Shown here one piece after another: positions 1-13,764 of a stretch of 39,810 nucleotides of DNA. The position numbers and the translations under genes are program-made. Within the stretch, counting starts at the first letter, position 1; each line of letters starts with the position of its first letter. Under the pieces are notes generated by a model. It searched no databases. It was not told the DNA's origin and saw nothing but the letters and a program-made list of their open reading frames with translations. Source of the DNA: Thermoanaerobaculia bacterium (GTDB lineage Bacteria > Acidobacteriota > Thermoanaerobaculia > Multivoradales > JAHZIX01); the NCBI GenBank assembly GCA_027069135.1, contig JALXFE010000489.1, positions 1-39,810 on the forward strand. The letters are read 5' to 3'.

Positions 1-1
1 A

Positions 2-1216
2 ACCTCTCGGTTGCGCCGGCAAGCGGCAAAGGCGGAGTATCAGCCCCAGGCGTCTCTTTCAATTCGGGCAACCGAGTTTGAGAACCCCATGGTGATCACT
101 CCCATTCACGGCTTCACCCCGGGATTCACTCCGGCGGTGGATAGCACGATCTTTCAAGGCTCCCTCGATCTCAGCCTGCTCCTCTATGACGGCAAGGCTC
201 GCCGCTCTTCGGTCACCCAGAGTGAGGCCCAGGTGGAAGCGGCGGTGCATACGGTGTCCGACGCCCGCCAAGAGGTCGTGGCGCGGACCCTTCGCCTCTA
301 CTTGCAGATGCTCGGCGGCGGGGAATCTCTACGAGCCCACGATCTGAGGCTCGAGGCTCTGCGATCGGAGGCGACCCGGGTCGAGGACTACTTCTCGGTG
401 GGCCGGGTCGCCGAAGTGGAGGTTCTTCGTATCGCCGCCGCCGTGGCCGACGCGGAAGCGGAACGAGTCCTGCTGGCAGCGGATCAGGAGAGCGCGGAAC
501 GGGACATGGCTCGGTGGCTCGGTCTCACTGCCGAGCGGGTTTCGTCCGATGCGCTGCAGCGGGTCGCGCTCAATGACCGGAGCCTGCCGAGTCGGCAATC
601 CCTGCTCGACGCCGCCTCAAAGGCGAACCTCGGACTCCGGCAAGCGCGAGCTCGGGTGATGGCCTCCCAAGCGGAGATCGGGATCGCTCGAGCCCTAAAA
701 AAGCCGACCCTCGCCGCGGTGGCCAATGTGACGGACTTCGGAAGCTCGCAGGGCGACTTCACGTCCGAATGGTGGGTCGGATTTCGCCTGGCGGTGCCCC
801 TCTATACCGGAGGCCGGTCCGCCCTCAAAATCGGTGGCGCCGAGGCCGCCCATGACGAGGCCGTGCAGCGACTCCGAGAGGCCGAACAGCGCTTAGCCGA
901 ATCCGTGGATCACGCCATCGCCGCCTGCCGGGCCACCCTGGCCCGGGAAACAAGCCTCGGCGCTGCCGTTAAAGGATTCGCCGCCGTGGCCGAAAGCGAA
1001 CGGCTACGCCTTGAAAACGGCGTGGGCATTCCCGCCGACTTCCTCGACGCCGAAGCCGATCTCCTAAACGCCAAAGCCCATCTCGCCCTGGCCAGAAACG
1101 CGACCCTCCTCGCTCGAATCGAGCTAGCCCGGATTCTCGGCCAGCTCGATTCCGCGTGGGTCGCTAAGGCCCTGCGGCGGGCCGACCCGGAAGAGGCGGA
1201 AGGAGCCACCTTGTAA
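2..1216 (+). CDS. TolC-family outer-membrane efflux protein, 5'-truncated by the window edge
   Basis: The frame is open from base 2, so the N-terminus (signal peptide and first helices) lies outside the window; the TTG at 11 is probably not the true start. About 405 residues remain. The protein has the Ala/Glu/Arg-rich long-helix pattern of TolC-type channels, with two half-repeats. Each half has heptad-like helices followed by a short beta segment with a Pro/Leu-Tyr turn (for example LAVPLYTGGRS in the second half). TolC proteins trimerise as the outer-membrane and periplasmic tunnel of RND or ABC exporters. It is the only + strand gene on the left and converges on the DyP gene, so it belongs to a different operon, probably with an adaptor and pump outside the window. 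Family assignment is firm; the substrate is unknown. Confidence 0.85.
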   Translation, partial: TSRLRRQAAKAEYQPQASLSIRATEFENPMVITPIHGFTPGFTPAVDSTIFQGSLDLSLLLYDGKARRSSVTQSEAQVEAAVHTVSDARQEVVARTLRLYLQMLGGGESLRAHDLRLEALRSEATRVEDYFSVGRVAEVEVLRIAAAVADAEAERVLLAADQESAERDMARWLGLTAERVSSDALQRVALNDRSLPSRQSLLDAASKANLGLRQARARVMASQAEIGIARALKKPTLAAVANVTDFGSSQGDFTSEWWVGFRLAVPLYTGGRSALKIGGAEAAHDEAVQRLREAEQRLAESVDHAIAACRATLARETSLGAAVKGFAAVAESERLRLENGVGIPADFLDAEADLLNAKAHLALARNATLLARIELARILGQLDSAWVAKALRRADPEEAEGATL

Positions 1217-1246
1217 GCGGTACGTCGCCAGGGCTGAGCTCGGCTT

Positions 1247-1263
1247 CGCTCTTCGAAGGAGCG
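1247..1263. terminator. Hairpin between convergent genes (possible bidirectional terminator)
   Basis: CGCTCTT-CGA-AGGAGCG forms a 7-bp stem with one G-T wobble and a 3-nt loop. It lies between the stop of the + strand TolC gene (1216) and the stop of the minus-strand DyP gene (1350). There is no clear T-tract on either side, so intrinsic termination is only a possibility. Confidence 0.3.
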
Positions 1264-1342
1264 CGGAGATGGCGATCACCGAACGGGATTTCTTGGAGTG
1301 CAAGGGTACCGCAGGTAGGAACAGGTTGCTGCTACTGCCTCT

Positions 1343-1360
1343 CGGTAGCTCAGCCTACCG
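1343..1360 (-). terminator. Hairpin spanning the DyP stop codon
   Basis: CGGTAG-CTCAGC-CTACCG is a perfect 6-bp inverted repeat with a 6-nt loop containing the TGA stop of the DyP peroxidase gene. No T-run follows. It resembles the arrangement at the response-regulator stop (24567-24585), where a hairpin also includes the stop codon. Confidence 0.25.
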
Positions 1361-2738
1361 GCTTTACCGACGCCATGTATCGAAGCGCCGTCACGCTCGG
1401 GAAGAAGACGTAGGCCGCGCCCCGGGTGTTGACGAAGCGCTGGAACCCCTCCACCACGATGTTTCCATCGGAGTCGGGAATCTCGAACTGGCTGCTGTCC
1501 TCGATGTTCGCACCGAGGAGGGGATCCTGGCTGTCGGCCAATAGATCTGCAGCGAAGGTGCTCCCGTTGATCCAAGTCGACATCAGGAACTCGAACTGGT
1601 TGAAGAGGTCGCTGCAGATGAACAAGCCCAGGAGGCCGCGCTCCGCGTGCTCATTCTTGTCGGCACCCGGCACAAACTCTGGCCCGTAGGGCATTCCCCG
1701 CCGAATGATCCGGTGCTCGTGTCCGAGGCCGGCTGCCGGCACCGGCTGACTGCGGGGGTTGGTGCGCCGGGTATGGGAGCCGATCGGGCACCTCAGGCCA
1801 GATGAGTCGTCATAGATATCTGGGTGCAATTGGGTCGGAACGTAATCAAAGTCGCTGTACTCGAGCTCCGGGATCGGCGGATCGCTTTGTGGCGCGTCCG
1901 GAGACAGCTCGAGTGGCACGCCGTCGCGCCACCTCCCGCACAGCTTCGCGGCAAGGATCTCCGGATCGATCGTATCCGCGTTCGATTGCAGGAAGCGCTC
2001 GAATCCGACCACGTCCTGCTCTAGGACGCGGAAGGCAGCAAAGCTACCGTTGAGGCCGATCTCACCTGGCGTCGGGACGTTGTAGTTCCCGCCCTCGAGG
2101 ATCAAGAACTGATCGGGGTTGACCTCGGGCTGCATATCCGGCTTCCTCGGGAATGCGCCACGGATCGTGGGTTGCGAGATGCCGTCCTTGTACCCGAAGT
2201 GAACCTTGCCGTCCGGCAGGGCACTACCATCGAAGCTCGACAGCTCCTCGAAGGCGCCTCGGCTGGCGAAGAGCTCCCGCAGCCGATCTGACTGCGCTTT
2301 CAACTCTCCGCTGTCTTCGCAATGGAGGCAGACGAGGACATCCACCTCCGGTGATGCCAGCTGCCCGGTCCAGTGCTCGGGTGCGCTGGCGCCAGTGTCG
2401 CCCACGAACTCTGCCCTCTTCACCGCTCCCTGGCGAAAGGAAGTGAAGCTGCGGAACGATTCCTCTGGATCCTCCACGACCTCGAGACGCTCGATACCCT
2501 TGAAGGTGAGACCGACGTTGAGGCAATAGGCTGGTTTCTCCCCGTCCGGCCAGAGAGCCGCGCTGGTTACTTGGAGCCCGTCCCCGTCGCGGTCCACCAG
2601 TTCCCTGAGAACGCCGCGGGCTGCTGCCGGGTTGCGAACGGCTAGGACGAAGTGCCGCACCAAGCTCATTCGGTAGCCGCGCAGAATCAAGCCCTGGATA
2701 TCGCTCATGTCGAGCCTGCCATTTCTTTGGTCTTTCAT
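1350..2738 (-). CDS. DyP-type haem peroxidase
   Basis: This 462-residue protein belongs to the dye-decolourising peroxidase family, which uses H2O2 to oxidise bulky or aromatic donors. The family signature GxxDG is present as GYKDG (catalytic Asp185). The proximal haem-ligand motif is CPIGSHTRRTNPR with His322, and a distal Arg region follows (HRIIRRGMPYG, about 342-352). These motifs match the longer DyP subgroup rather than the short Tat-exported EfeB type. No signal peptide or Tat motif is visible, so it is probably cytoplasmic unless exported by another route. ATG at 2738 is preferred because AGGAGAAC sits just upstream; the longer open frame to 2870 overlaps the neighbouring gene. It lies 23 bp downstream of the accessory gene at 2762-3262 and is likely co-transcribed with it. 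The physiological substrate cannot be told from sequence. Confidence 0.92.
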   Translation of the reverse strand: MKDQRNGRLDMSDIQGLILRGYRMSLVRHFVLAVRNPAAARGVLRELVDRDGDGLQVTSAALWPDGEKPAYCLNVGLTFKGIERLEVVEDPEESFRSFTSFRQGAVKRAEFVGDTGASAPEHWTGQLASPEVDVLVCLHCEDSGELKAQSDRLRELFASRGAFEELSSFDGSALPDGKVHFGYKDGISQPTIRGAFPRKPDMQPEVNPDQFLILEGGNYNVPTPGEIGLNGSFAAFRVLEQDVVGFERFLQSNADTIDPEILAAKLCGRWRDGVPLELSPDAPQSDPPIPELEYSDFDYVPTQLHPDIYDDSSGLRCPIGSHTRRTNPRSQPVPAAGLGHEHRIIRRGMPYGPEFVPGADKNEHAERGLLGLFICSDLFNQFEFLMSTWINGSTFAADLLADSQDPLLGANIEDSSQFEIPDSDGNIVVEGFQRFVNTRGAAYVFFPSVTALRYMASVKPVG

Positions 2739-2761
2739 GATCGTTCTCCTAATCGAAATCT

Positions 2762-3262
2762 CTATTGATACTGCATTAGTCCCTGGGAGTTCCTGAGAAT
2801 CTGCACCACTGGCAAAGTGGGATATGCCGAGTAGAACAAGAGTGGCTCCGGGTTGTGGACCAGCAACCATTGGCCGAAGGCCTGCGCGTTCTTCTGCACC
2901 GGTACGACGCCGGCTGGATGCTCTACGAAGTTGAGCAAGAGATCGAACAGGTCGCCGATGTTGTTCACGAAGTCCTGTACGTAGGCCTGGAAGTCGCCGT
3001 CGTAGGCGGTGACCACTGCAAGCTTGGTGGGGTAGGGCTCGGAATCCTGTTCACGCTCATAGTCGAGAAAGAAGAACCGTGCGAAGTGCACTGTGCCGAC
3101 TTTGTCGAGAGCTCGGCTGGCACCCCCTTTGGAGTCCGCAGTCAGAAGTACTCTGATCTCCGCTGCGCTCTTCCGTACTGGCTCCTTGAGAGTAAGAATC
3201 AAGTCCAATGGGCTTTGGACGGGTGCGGCCGTCGGCGTGTCTGTGGTGCTTTCTTCGATCAT
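2762..3262 (-). CDS. DyP-associated accessory protein (stand-alone version of a domain seen in large DyP fusions)
   Basis: This 166-residue protein has no signal peptide. Its core, TVHFARFFFLDYE (about residues 56-70) followed by LAVVTAYDGDFQAYVQDFV (about 80-100), matches the pattern HFAR-x-x-x-LD ... YDG-x-x-x-Y-x-x-DF. I associate that pattern with the N-terminal region of long multidomain DyP peroxidases; this is from memory of the family, not a search. Start ATG 3262 has a strong GGGAGGA site. It directly precedes the DyP gene (23 bp) on the same strand, so it probably acts with the peroxidase, perhaps in substrate or lipid binding. The function is unproven. Confidence 0.6.
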   Translation of the reverse strand: MIEESTTDTPTAAPVQSPLDLILTLKEPVRKSAAEIRVLLTADSKGGASRALDKVGTVHFARFFFLDYEREQDSEPYPTKLAVVTAYDGDFQAYVQDFVNNIGDLFDLLLNFVEHPAGVVPVQKNAQAFGQWLLVHNPEPLLFYSAYPTLPVVQILRNSQGLMQYQ

Positions 3263-3653
3263 AATCTTCCTCCCTTTTCAGGCGGGTCTTCCGTAATGTT
3301 TCCTTCTATCCTCGCTTGGGTCACTCGCTTTCCTCGCAAGCACGCGGCCGGTGCAACGCCGGTACTTGGTGGTGTCCACTGCCCTCGGCATCGATCATTC
3401 TGAGTTGCGAGCCGTGGCGGCGAATCTGATGGATTGGAGTTGTCCTTTCTCTTTGGACGGCGAGGTGCGTCCCGAGAGCAGTCCGGACCCGATGATCGCT
3501 TTGGCCGGAATAAGCACCGTCGGTAATAGCGGGGGATCGGGTCGTGAATCCAGGCGGAAGATCGGAGGCGAACCAGAAGTTCGTCGAGGTTCTTCCTTCA
3601 GCAGAGTCACAGCCCGATCCCGCTCTGAGCCAGACCGAGCTTCGTACCGACTG
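3263..3653. other. 391-bp gap between TULIP-like and DyP-accessory genes
   Basis: I see no convincing gene here. Short open frames exist on both strands but lack ribosome binding sites and family features. On the minus strand 3336-3350 (CGGCCGCGTGCTTGC) keeps the GG-N10-GC core of a sigma-54 promoter but is otherwise poor. A weak inverted repeat (GTCC-N9-GGAC) lies at 3442-3458. The gap could hold a leader or a weak second promoter for the DyP pair. Confidence 0.4.
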
Positions 3654-4331
3654 CTAGAGACAAAAGGGGAGCTCCTTTCCGATCAGGTCGTTGAATACGG
3701 GCTTCAGGGCGTCAGCGACCTCCCCTTTGATCGCGTCCCCAAAAAGCACGTCGATCAGATCGATCAAGGGTTGCAGGAACGAGTTGAAGATCCCCAGGCC
3801 GTCGATCTCCACCTTGATGTCGTCGTAGTCGAGACTAAGGCTCTTGACCTTGAGTGCAGTGAAGCACGAGCTGCCGACCGAGAGCTCGGCGGTGTAGGTC
3901 AGGTTGCCCTGTCCGGTCACTCCCTTGGCGGTGGCCTTGCCCGAGATTCCAATGCTCTCTTTGACCACGCCGCATTCGGCGCTCACGCTGCCGCCAATCT
4001 TGGCGGAGAGGCTCGAGGACAGCTTCGCGGCTAGCTTCATGGTGCCCGTCACTGTCGTTTCTCCCGAGCTCTCCATGGACTCGACGGTGAGTGACTGGAT
4101 CACCAGAGAACTGAGCCCCTTCATATTCTTGATGTTGTACTTTGCCTTGACCTTCGCTGTGCAGATCCCTAGGTTGATCTTGCCGAGAGTCTCTTTTCCT
4201 GAGAGAACCTCGTCCCAGGGGTCTAGTCCGGCGTCCTCGATGTAGGTGGGCAGGCTGGCATTGAGGATGGGCAGGAGCTTCTCGATCAACGCGTTCAGGG
4301 TCTCTTCGATCCCGTCTGTCTTGGCAGTCAT
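3654..4331 (-). CDS. TULIP/takeout (JHBP)-like lipid-binding protein candidate
   Basis: This 225-residue protein has no signal peptide. An N-terminal amphipathic helix (about residues 8-30, ALIEKLLPILNASLP) is followed by alternating beta strands rich in Val, Ser, Thr and Gly. Two of these resemble the animal takeout pattern: VKAKYNIKNMKGLSSLVIQSL, then strands of the G-x-G-x-L-T-Y type. It ends in a C-terminal amphipathic helix (about 185-220, LQPLIDLIDVLFGDAI then ADALKPVFNDLI). The order helix, long twisted sheet, helix fits the TULIP superfamily, whose members carry lipids or hydrophobic ligands in an elongated tunnel. Two Cys residues (CGVV, SSCF) are notable. ATG 4331 has AAGGA upstream; the ATG at 4355 lacks a site. 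It is the first gene after a sigma-54-type promoter and precedes the DyP pair. Fold assignment is by eye and needs structural confirmation. Confidence 0.4.
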   Translation of the reverse strand: MTAKTDGIEETLNALIEKLLPILNASLPTYIEDAGLDPWDEVLSGKETLGKINLGICTAKVKAKYNIKNMKGLSSLVIQSLTVESMESSGETTVTGTMKLAAKLSSSLSAKIGGSVSAECGVVKESIGISGKATAKGVTGQGNLTYTAELSVGSSCFTALKVKSLSLDYDDIKVEIDGLGIFNSFLQPLIDLIDVLFGDAIKGEVADALKPVFNDLIGKELPFCL

Positions 4332-4495
4332 GGTTCCGTTTCCTTTTTGGATCATTGTCGGCAGGTCGTGATTACGCTCTCGTCTTCGCGGATGGGCCTC
4401 GTACGGTTCCTCTTCGGTGTCAGTTTCAGCGGCGACGGCCGCCGCGTGGACTCACCGTTCGACATCCTGTCGGCGGGTTTGTACGGTCCTCTTCA

Positions 4496-4510
4496 GCAAA
4501 GGCCATGCCA
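4496..4510 (-). promoter_or_regulatory. Sigma-54 promoter candidate P3 (TULIP-DyP cassette)
   Basis: The minus-strand sequence is TGGCATGGCCTTTGC, one mismatch (C to T at the sixth position) from TGGCACG-N4-TTGC. The GG and GC dinucleotides are 10 bp apart as required. Transcription would begin near 4484, about 150 nt before the ATG at 4331. An inverted repeat lies 91.5 nt upstream (4594-4609). Confidence 0.6.
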
Positions 4511-4593
4511 CGCTCCATCGGCCGTCGCGAAGTCGGGGAAACCGCAATTACAAAGGGTTCCGTGCGGTCCGAACGATGATCGAGGGGTGCGTA

Positions 4594-4609
4594 CTATCCG
4601 ATTGGATAG
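4594..4609. promoter_or_regulatory. Inverted repeat, candidate activator site upstream of P3
   Basis: CTATCCGATTGGATAG is a perfect 6-bp dyad with a 4-bp spacer. Its centre is 91.5 nt upstream of the P3 element, the same distance as the dyad of P1. A 13/16 match (CTATTCCATCGGATAG) occurs in the leader of the porin gene at 24327-24342. Confidence 0.45.
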
Positions 4610-4647
4610 AAGGCTTTATCTGTTCCGATAGAGGGAAAGCTCGCCGG

Positions 4648-4800
4648 TCAAGTGATCAGGTCGTCGTGGACGAAACGTAGCAGGTCGCGCTCGGTGAAGA
4701 TGCCAGCCAGTCGGCCGTCCTCTATCACCAAGAGGCAGCCGTGGCCTTCTTCCCGCGGGCGCGCGCCCCCGTCCGCCCCGGAAGCGGTGAAAGGAGCCAC
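4648..4800 (-). pseudogene. C-terminal remnant of a CBS-domain protein
   Basis: Reading the minus strand from 4800, the frame gives a run ending GHGCLLVIEDGRLAGIFTERD, then LLRFVHDD and a TGA stop at 4650-4648. This is the second half of a CBS domain (VxEDGRLxGIxTERDLLR), a module that usually binds adenosine nucleotides and regulates enzymes or transporters. A TAG stop at 4806-4804 closes the frame upstream, so only about 50 codons remain (a GTG at 4800 is the only possible start). It lies 43 bp after the P1B-ATPase gene. I read it as a decayed fragment; expression as a micro-ORF is possible but less likely. Confidence 0.55.
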
Positions 4801-4843
4801 TTCCTAAACAGCGCGGCCTCAGAGCTGACCGCAGCCTGACTCG

Positions 4844-7360
<2,517 letters not shown>

Positions 7361-7465
7361 CAGCTTTTCTCCTCGGTTCGGCAACCTTTGAGGGTCGTCA
7401 GAAGCGGTCTCTCCGCTGTCCTGGTTCTTCTTCGGGGCATCAGCGTACTCAACCCGCGCCCTTTT

Positions 7466-7756
7466 TCAGACTCCGGCGCCGCCCATGCCCGAAGATCCCA
7501 CGGCACGGCGGGCAAACAAGTTGTAAAGCGGCACCCATAGGAGCGCAACGTACCAGCCGTAGGCGTAGGATTCCACGAGCCCCAAGAAAAACGTTCCCGG
7601 GGTGAGCCAGGTGAATTCTGGCAGCAGGGCCTGCCAGGCCTTGTACATGGCAAAGCCCGGAAAAACGAGACCGAAACCGACACATAGGATGAAACTAATT
7701 GCGAGAAAAAGGCTCGCTGTGTGGCCTATGGTCGATAGGGAAATCTTGTTTGACAT
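7466..7756 (-). CDS. Small membrane protein, DUF5676-like
   Basis: This 96-residue protein has two predicted membrane segments, about residues 13-37 and 56-82. It ends with the family-like motif YVALLWVPLYNLFARR. Small two-helix DUF5676-type proteins are commonly found beside copper P-type ATPases, and that is the position here: between the ICMT-like gene and the Cu(+)-ATPase. The start at 7756 has GGAAGGAA upstream. The function is unknown; family assignment is from motif and neighbourhood. Confidence 0.65.
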   Translation of the reverse strand: MSNKISLSTIGHTASLFLAISFILCVGFGLVFPGFAMYKAWQALLPEFTWLTPGTFFLGLVESYAYGWYVALLWVPLYNLFARRAVGSSGMGGAGV

Positions 7757-7778
7757 GATTCATATTCCTTCCGATAGA

Positions 7779-8449
7779 TTACATCTCAACAGAACCCTCA
7801 TCCAGGATCGGTTTCGAACCGAAGCGCGGAATCCAGCGTGGCGTACCGCTGGCATAAAGAGCCCAAGCTTCACCGAGCTCTTCGGCAACTTCTCGCTCTT
7901 CACGCAGGGCCAGACGAACATAAACCGTTACCAGGACTGGGAACATCACGGCGGTTACGAGGGTAGGCCACTGAAGCAGAAAACCAGCCATGATCACGAT
8001 AAAGCCGATGGACTGAGGATGACGGACCGAGGCATACGGCCCGGCGGTCGCCAGAGTGCCGTCGCGCTGGGCTCGGTAGAGCACCCTCCATGCCGAGGCG
8101 AGTAGAACGAAGCCGGCCACGATCAGCACATTGCTCACGAGATGGATCGGATTCAGGTGAGGATTGCCTTCAAACCCTAGAAACTTGTACCAGATATGGC
8201 CCGCGTCATGAGTGAGAAAATCGACACCGGGATATTTCTTGGCGAGCCACCCGGAGAGTAAATAAATAGTCAGTGGAAAACCATACATCTCGGCAAAGAG
8301 CGCGATGATGAACGCGGAGAAGCTTCCGAAAGTCCTCCAGTCGCGCGGGGTCTTCGGCTTGAAAAAGCTGAAAGCGAAGATGATGAAGATGGCCGAGTTG
8401 ATGAATACGAGCAGCCACAGGCCATATGCCGGCATGTCCTGTCCATGGC

Positions 8450-8453
<4 letters not shown>
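7779..8453 (-). CDS. Isoprenylcysteine carboxyl methyltransferase (ICMT)-family membrane protein
   Basis: This 224-residue protein has four or five membrane segments (about 11-30, 44-66, 104-122, 150-178). The C-terminal half carries the SAM-binding signature of ICMT/phospholipid methyltransferase-like proteins: GPYASVRHPQ (138-147), the acidic REERE (184-188) and a Tyr...TPRW end (200-207). The usual chemistry is SAM-dependent methylation at the membrane interface, but bacterial members near metal-efflux genes have no known substrate. The start is GTG at 8453, overlapping the RND stop codon as GTGA, which implies translational coupling. A linker of about 45 residues with FLTHDAGH before the catalytic part is unexplained. 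Confidence 0.8.
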
Positions 8454-12316
<3,863 letters not shown>

Positions 12317-12351
12317 GTCGGCTCCTCAATTGGATCAGATACATCGAGCGT

Positions 12352-13764
12352 TCAATTCTTCTCGGCGCCGTGGGCGTGGCTTGGCGCCGGGCCACCGCCC
12401 TCGGGGTTCATCATGCTGGGCTTGGCCTGGATTTGGAGGGCGCTGTCGATCTTGAAGTTGCCGTTGACCACGACCAACTCGCCCTCGCGCAGGCCCTCTT
12501 CCACGACGTAATACCCCGCTGCCTTTGGCCCGAGGGTGACTTCGCGTCCTTCATAAACTCCTGGCTGGTCCGGAACCCGGACGTAGACCACAGCCCGCTT
12601 GCCGGTGAGCAGCGGTGCCGACGCCGGGATGACCAGCGGCGGCTCTTGCGACTGTGAGGCGTCGTCAACGTAGCCCAACGACTCGGCACTCACCAAGGGG
12701 TTGCCGCAGATCGGGCAGCGGCCGGGGTTTGAGCGCATGATCTCCGGATGCATGGGGCTGATCCACTTGCCTGCGAGGTCCGTGCTGGTCACTTTTCCTT
12801 CGGCGGTAAGTTGCGGCCGTACGACGGCACGCACGAACATTTCCGGCTTCAGCCGACCCTCACGATTCTCGACGTTTACCCGGACTTTGACGGTACGCGT
12901 CGCCGGATCGAGGACCGGGTCGATGAACGAGATCCTTCCCTCGAAGGGCTCACCGGGAAAGGCCTCGACCTCGATCCGGACTTCCTGGGCGTAGCGCAAC
13001 CAACCGAGATCCGATTCGTAGGCATCGAGTTGGACCCAGAGGTGGGACAGATCTGCGATGGTGTAGATCCGGCTGCCAGTATCGACGTACATGCCCTCCT
13101 GGGCGTTCTTATGGATCACGATGCCGCTCATCGGCGAGTAGATCGTCAGATGTTCTCGAGGTTTGCCACCGGCTTCGATCTCAGCGATCTGCTCGGGGGT
13201 CAGGCCCCAAAGGCGGAGCTTTTCGCGAGAGGTCTCGACCGTGGTCTTGACCCGTTCCCGCAGCACCGAGACATTGCTCCTCTCGAGGCTCTTCGCCGTC
13301 CGCAAGGCCTGGATCAGCTCTTCCTGGGCTGCCAGAAGCTCCGGGCTGTAGAGGTAGACCAGGTGATCACCCTTCTCGACCGGGGCGCCGGTGAAATCGA
13401 CGAAGAGCCGGTCCAGACGACCGGGGACGTAGGCGGTGATATAGGCGAGCCGGGTCTCGTCGTAGGTCACTTTTCCCACCATCCGGATCTCGACGCCGAC
13501 GAGCTTACGCTCGACGGGACGGGTCTGAATCTCCGCCAGCTTCTCGGCGGCCGGCGTCAGCCGAACGGCCCGCGGCCCGAGCCCCCCCGAAGCTTCGTGA
13601 GAGCCGTGGGCCCCGGCCCCTTGGGCCTCGCCGGACTGCTCGGCGCTCATCTCGACCGGGGTTTTCCCGCTGCCTGTCCCGGGCCCACCGCCACCGCGAA
13701 GGAGATAGCCGAGGACGAGGGCAGCTACGAACACGGCGGCGAAGGGAAATAGTTGCTTCTTCAT
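12352..13764 (-). CDS. CusB-type periplasmic adaptor with internal heavy-metal-binding module (system 1)
   Basis: This 470-residue protein links the inner-membrane RND pump to the TolC channel. An N-terminal membrane anchor (5-23) is followed by a Gly/Ser/His-rich linker, a barrel-sandwich half (about 100-140), an alpha-hairpin (140-195) and the second sandwich half (205-240, YSPMSGIVIHKNAQEGMYV). Beta-barrel and membrane-proximal parts follow. A heavy-metal-binding module, WISPMHPE...CPICGNPL (334-357), lies inside the C-terminal half rather than at the N-terminus, and its usual first Cys is Ser336. The ATG overlaps the stop of the TolC gene by 4 nt, and the RND gene starts 35 bp downstream. 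Copper delivery is inferred. Confidence 0.9.
   Translation of the reverse strand: MKKQLFPFAAVFVAALVLGYLLRGGGGPGTGSGKTPVEMSAEQSGEAQGAGAHGSHEASGGLGPRAVRLTPAAEKLAEIQTRPVERKLVGVEIRMVGKVTYDETRLAYITAYVPGRLDRLFVDFTGAPVEKGDHLVYLYSPELLAAQEELIQALRTAKSLERSNVSVLRERVKTTVETSREKLRLWGLTPEQIAEIEAGGKPREHLTIYSPMSGIVIHKNAQEGMYVDTGSRIYTIADLSHLWVQLDAYESDLGWLRYAQEVRIEVEAFPGEPFEGRISFIDPVLDPATRTVKVRVNVENREGRLKPEMFVRAVVRPQLTAEGKVTSTDLAGKWISPMHPEIMRSNPGRCPICGNPLVSAESLGYVDDASQSQEPPLVIPASAPLLTGKRAVVYVRVPDQPGVYEGREVTLGPKAAGYYVVEEGLREGELVVVNGNFKIDSALQIQAKPSMMNPEGGGPAPSHAHGAEKN

Noticed and set aside
3336-3350. Possible fourth sigma-54 element (CGGCCGCGTGCTTGC, minus strand) before the DyP-accessory gene
   Set aside because: Only the GG-N10-GC core and TTGC fit; four of the fixed positions differ and no dyad lies at the 91-94 nt distance seen for the other three.
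3395-3610. Open frame of 71 codons on the minus strand between the TULIP-like and accessory genes
   Set aside because: No ribosome binding site, no recognisable features, and composition like non-coding sequence.
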